From NCBI GenBank assembly GCA_043778255.1, contig JAYWGN010000043.1, forward strand, positions 1 through 26,074: 26,074 bases of DNA. Reading direction: 5' to 3'. Below the pieces are notes generated by a model. The model did not search any database, was not told where the DNA came from, and saw nothing but the letters and a program-made list of their open reading frames with translations. Shown piece after piece: positions 23,901 through 26,074 of this stretch (position 1 is the first letter of the stretch; each line of letters begins with the position of its first letter). Source of the DNA: JAYWGN01 sp043778255 (GTDB taxonomy: Bacteria > Bacteroidota > Bacteroidia > Chitinophagales > Chitinophagaceae). The translations under genes and the position numbers were made by a program.

Positions 23901-25098
23901 TATAGATGCTGCGGTATTAACCTTAATACCTGCTGCAAGTATAAGAGATAAAATATTGGCAAGGTATAATGAGGCTAATGACAATAAACAAGCCTACCAC
24001 GAAAAGCCGAGGCAATACAATAATTTTCATCAAACCCATATAATTGGTATTGAACGTGAAGTGCTAATAAACTACCAAGCCCAACATAGAACCCTAAAAC
24101 CTACTTGTAAAACAGTAAGAAAACGTGGGAAAGTGCAATTCGTAAAGGAGAAATTAAATAATGGCAAATGGCAATATAAGTTAGATGTAGAAGGTAATAG
24201 AATTCCTTTGATAGCTAACGGAGATAGCATAAGAGGACAATTGCATAAAGAAAGTTTTTATGGTGCTATTATGAATAAGGGAGAATTAAACTTAGTAGAA
24301 AGATACCCAATAGCAACCTTTACAAGTATAAATGATTGCAAACATATAGTTGATGATACAGTTAGGCAAATAGTAAAAGATACCTTGGAAACCAGAATGG
24401 CAGAAGGTTTAACATTTGACAAAGCAAAATTAGAACCAATACCTTTTCCTAATGGAAAAGAAGTAATAAAAAAAGTACGATGCAAAGTAGCAGCGGGTAG
24501 AGGCTACTTAACACCACAAAAAGCAATAGAAATACAAAAACATAACTTTGCATCTAAACACAACTATAAGCAATATATATATGCCCAAAATGACACCAAT
24601 ACATATTGCCTGTATTATGAATTAGAAACCGAAAATAAAATAGAAAGAGCATTTAGAATTGTTAGCTTATTTGAATTAGCAAAACTTGCTATTAAAAAAG
24701 AATATGAAATATATAACGACAACTATTACAATAATATGGTAATAGGAAAAGGTGAAATAATAAAAAAATTACCTTTATGCAATATTTTAAAAGTAGGAAC
24801 TAAAGCCATATTTTATAAAGAACAATTAGAAGAATTAAAGGAATTACCAACTAAAGAATTATTGCAAAGAGTATTCCGTATATATAAGTTTAATGAACCA
24901 GCACCAGCTACTGTTTATGTGTATTTTCAAAATCATATTGAAGCTAGAGATAATGATATACTTGGAAATGGTAATAAAGACTTAGATGTTAATATTTTTC
25001 AATCAAGGGTATTTTTGAACTCCTCGAAGTTCAAAGCGGCCATTGAGGACAAGCATTTCACCATTAATTTAGACGGCACAGTAACCTGGCTATTTTAA
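20980..25098 (+). CDS. cas9: CRISPR-associated endonuclease Cas9, type II-C
   Basis: The 1372-residue product carries all Cas9 catalytic parts. RuvC-I is ILGIDLGTNSIGWAI with Asp8. The Arg-rich bridge helix is RTEARGKRRNYQAEKYRKW (about 55-73). RuvC-II is VVIEIARELND with Glu692. The HNH domain is YDYEHTIPASMSFDNEMKN with His778, Asn792 and Asn801. RuvC-III is KHSHHAIDAAVL with His972/His973 and Asp976. A PAM-interacting C-terminal region follows. Guided by crRNA and tracrRNA, it cuts invading DNA on both strands. It is longer than the compact Neisseria/Campylobacter enzymes, but long II-C members are known in Bacteroidota. Neighbours support II-C: tracrRNA upstream and cas1 downstream. Arg codons are mainly AGA, unlike cas1; the last 27 codons differ again. 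All active-site residues are intact. Confidence 0.97.
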   Translation: MEKILGIDLGTNSIGWAIRLVNNELENQIIDKGVLTFDKGVAEEKNIESPMVQKRTEARGKRRNYQAEKYRKWELLKCLINEKMCPLSIEELDEWREYKKGVGRKYPQRKEFIDWLRFDFDGDGKPDFERLGYSKHESYYLFRELIIDESKVEIFKQEPHIIGRVLYQMVQRRGYNDGDNIEEEEKKLTKLKEEDKNKIQPFINKYKTLGAALYNIQKEQNVRIRKRYNLRSDFKKEIEEICRVQGLQHLLKPICSAIIWQRPLRSQKGLVGVCTFEQNKRRCPISHPLYEEYKTWVFINNLKIRPIIENEIAINKITKEEALTNFVYPQFFKAAPDFKLTSIIKELTKVGFEITARFPKDTNVNSLSFLYKMKDIFGDDWGLKTSWENLQKGSPKNVKYDIEDLWHLHFTKKDNKETGETAFEYLKRFATQKLNLDLEKAEKFAKIRIQQGYATLSVNAIKKILPYIQKGMLYSEAIYLANLPKVMGVSSVTEDIVVHFKEQIEKIITQNSFEKKCIQVINELINDQLNAKQSERFGMDENYKLDQDDYNDIEKKIKEVFGVKSWEDKNKDEKKNAIDFITEKYLAFLQKKINTKGAYEKTERLHNKIFDWIKDTYGVPEENIKYLWHPSEQETYKKAIEKDGKLYLGSPEPISKGFKNPMALKTLHKLKRLINYLIEVGKIDADTRVVIEIARELNDANKRKAYENWQKNREAENKIYTAQIEEINATYSTNYNVKDKALIDKIRLWEEQKRVCIYTGKTINLTEVLNGTKYDYEHTIPASMSFDNEMKNLTIADKTYNQQIKQKRLPTECANYNEAITIDGILYPAIIDSMQTMFGKMTEVDVNDKRKIITLRKFEKIERLEKDLQEWKAKTSDDKQIKDNIVVRRHQIRMELEYWRSKLQSFTINEYKAGWRNSQLRDTQTITKYALPYLKTVFAKVEVQKGNITADFRKIYEVQPRFEKKDRTKHSHHAIDAAVLTLIPAASIRDKILARYNEANDNKQAYHEKPRQYNNFHQTHIIGIEREVLINYQAQHRTLKPTCKTVRKRGKVQFVKEKLNNGKWQYKLDVEGNRIPLIANGDSIRGQLHKESFYGAIMNKGELNLVERYPIATFTSINDCKHIVDDTVRQIVKDTLETRMAEGLTFDKAKLEPIPFPNGKEVIKKVRCKVAAGRGYLTPQKAIEIQKHNFASKHNYKQYIYAQNDTNTYCLYYELETENKIERAFRIVSLFELAKLAIKKEYEIYNDNYYNNMVIGKGEIIKKLPLCNILKVGTKAIFYKEQLEELKELPTKELLQRVFRIYKFNEPAPATVYVYFQNHIEARDNDILGNGNKDLDVNIFQSRVFLNSSKFKAAIEDKHFTINLDGTVTWLF

Positions 25099-25420
25099 AT
25101 AAAAATAAATTTAGTTAAATAAAATTACCCCTAACCCCTACAACTATAATCACCCCTATATATCGTGGCGACTGCATCGCCACTATATATATAATAGCCG
25201 AATACCCTTTGCTAAAAATACATGTATAGCAATTACATACTATATATAAAATTGCACCAAACAGTACAACTTTGTTGCAAAGCAAAGCAGCTATACTACA
25301 AGCAACTAACTTATATTGGCACTATTGCCAATAAGCCAATAGCAGTAGCAAAGCACATACACCTACAGCATTACAATAAAAACCAATACTATAACGTTAG
25401 CTTAATACTAATAAAAGCTA
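25099..25420. other. 322-bp gap between cas9 and cas1
   Basis: cas9 and cas1 are normally nearly adjacent. This gap holds a long hairpin (25157-25191), two smaller ones (CTTTG-TTG-CAAAG at 25270-25282; ATTGGCA-CTAT-TGCCAAT at 25315-25332), and a hairpin at the cas1 start. An 80-codon frame (25222-25464) overlaps cas1 in another frame and does not look real. There is no full TAnnTTTG box, but CAACTTTG (25268-25275) has one mismatch. No CRISPR repeat was seen. Confidence 0.6.
25157..25191. promoter_or_regulatory. Long hairpin downstream of cas9
   Basis: TATATAT-C-GTGGCGA (25157-25171) pairs with TCGCCAC-T-ATATATA (25177-25191) around CTGCA; 14 of 15 positions pair. There is no T-tract, so it is unlikely to be a simple intrinsic terminator. 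It may be an mRNA-stabilising or dispersed palindromic element. Confidence 0.7.
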
Positions 25421-25421
25421 A
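25397..25421 (+). promoter_or_regulatory. Hairpin covering the cas1 start codon
   Basis: TTAGCTT (25397-25403) is exactly complementary to AAGCTAA (25415-25421), whose last A begins the cas1 ATG. An alternative pairing GTTAGC (25396-25401) with GCTAAC (25423-25428) encloses the start codon. Either would put the start in or beside a stem and could lower cas1 translation. Confidence 0.45.
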
Positions 25422-26074
25422 TGCTAACCCGAACCATAGCCATACAAACCCCTTGCCACCTTAAGTGCAACCTAGAGCAGCTAGTAATAAGCTACAAGCA
25501 TATAAAAGGGCAAGAGGCTATGCCCGACCGTACCGTACCCTTACAAGATGTAGGCATACTACTACTCGACCACCAACAAATAAGCCTCACCCACTACCTT
25601 ATAGATAAGTGCATGTACCACAACATAGCACTAATATGCACCAACACCAGCCACATGCCCACAGGTATGCTGCTCAATTTGGATAGCAATACCATACAGT
25701 CCGAAAAATTTAAGGATCAAATAAATGCCTCCGAGCCACTAAAAAAACAACTATGGCAACAAATAATAATAGCCAAAATAACCAACCAAGCAGCCGTACT
25801 AGCCAAGTACCATAGCGGTGCACCAAGCCTACTACACTATGCAGCCAAAGTAAAAAGTGGCGATACTGCCAATTGCGAAGGCAATGCAGCAGCCTACTAT
25901 TGGCAACACTTATTTAACCCAGCCTGGAACTTCTACCGACGCCGCGACGGCGACCCACCCAACAACCTACTCAACTACGGTTATGCTATACTACGAGCCA
26001 TTACAGCCCGAGCCATAGTAGTAGCAGGCCTAATGCCCACACTAGGCATACACCACCGCAACCGCTACAATGCT
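25421..26074 (+). CDS. cas1: CRISPR-associated integrase Cas1, type II-C (3' truncated by window)
   Basis: The frame is open from the ATG at 25421 to the window edge (218 codons). It reads MLTRTIAIQTPCHLKCNLEQ and LVISYKHIKGQEAMPDRTVP near the N terminus. Then come LQDVGILLLDHQQISLTHYL, SHMPTGMLLNLDSN, PLKKQLWQQIIIAKITNQAAVLAK, VKSGDTANCEGNAAAYYWQHLF, GDPPNNLLNYGYAILRA and MPTLGIHHRNRYNA. Glu153 (in CEGNAAAYYW) and His211 (in GIHHRN) are the expected metal ligands; the third acidic ligand lies beyond the window. With Cas2, Cas1 inserts new spacers into the array. It is missed by simple ORF lists because no stop is reached. Codon use is C-rich at third positions and uses only CGN arginines, unlike cas9. 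Confidence 0.95.
   Translation, partial: MLTRTIAIQTPCHLKCNLEQLVISYKHIKGQEAMPDRTVPLQDVGILLLDHQQISLTHYLIDKCMYHNIALICTNTSHMPTGMLLNLDSNTIQSEKFKDQINASEPLKKQLWQQIIIAKITNQAAVLAKYHSGAPSLLHYAAKVKSGDTANCEGNAAAYYWQHLFNPAWNFYRRRDGDPPNNLLNYGYAILRAITARAIVVAGLMPTLGIHHRNRYNA

Noticed and set aside
25222..25464. 80-codon frame between cas9 and cas1
   Set aside because: It overlaps the certain cas1 start by 44 nt in another frame, crosses several hairpins and has no protein-like pattern.

Overview
The window is AT-rich DNA from a member of the Bacteroidota. The evidence is gliding-motility/type IX secretion (T9SS) C-terminal domains, a SusB-like GH97 enzyme, many start sites without a Shine-Dalgarno sequence, and several promoters of the TAnnTTTG type. 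A Chitinophagales-like organism is my best guess; this is an inference from protein style, not from a search.

Layout: (1) 2-226, the 3' end of a CHU_C-type secreted protein. (2) 486-2956, rplK-rplA-rplJ-rplL closed by a strong terminator; rpoB/rpoC do not follow and secE/nusG do not precede. (3) 3016-3653, a stretch with no gene. (4) 3654-7740, a GH97 glycosidase (-), a PD-(D/E)XK nuclease-like protein with a coiled coil (+) and a YceI-like protein (-). (5) 7986-10965, an orphan efflux-type adaptor abutting gpsA, then an exported superoxide dismutase. (6) 11041-12864 (-), an outer-membrane-type protein and prfA. (7) 13430-16368 (-), rplM-rpsI-rpsB-tsf. (8) 16675-20788, a T9SS-secreted hexacysteine PKD-repeat protein, a DUF2721 membrane protein, a cytochrome-like lipoprotein and the N-terminal half of a split transketolase. 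(9) 20857-26074, a type II-C CRISPR-Cas locus: a tracrRNA on the minus strand, a 1372-residue Cas9 and the 5' part of cas1, which runs off the window.

The most informative region is the CRISPR locus. The tracrRNA is not a protein gene, but its anti-repeat, nexus hairpin, terminator and TAnnTTTG promoter can all be read directly from the 190 bp between tkt and cas9. It is transcribed divergently from cas9. Its anti-repeat predicts a CRISPR repeat beginning approximately GTTGTGATAAGCTTTC. The array and cas2 are presumably beyond the right edge. Between cas9 and cas1 is an unusual 322-bp gap with hairpins, and codon use changes sharply across it.

Other noteworthy features are an L10 protein with eight tandem PVAEAT-like repeats, an S2 protein with a Gly/Arg-rich tail, two families of degenerate intergenic repeats that recur at separate places, and several hairpins placed immediately before ribosomal or translation-factor genes.
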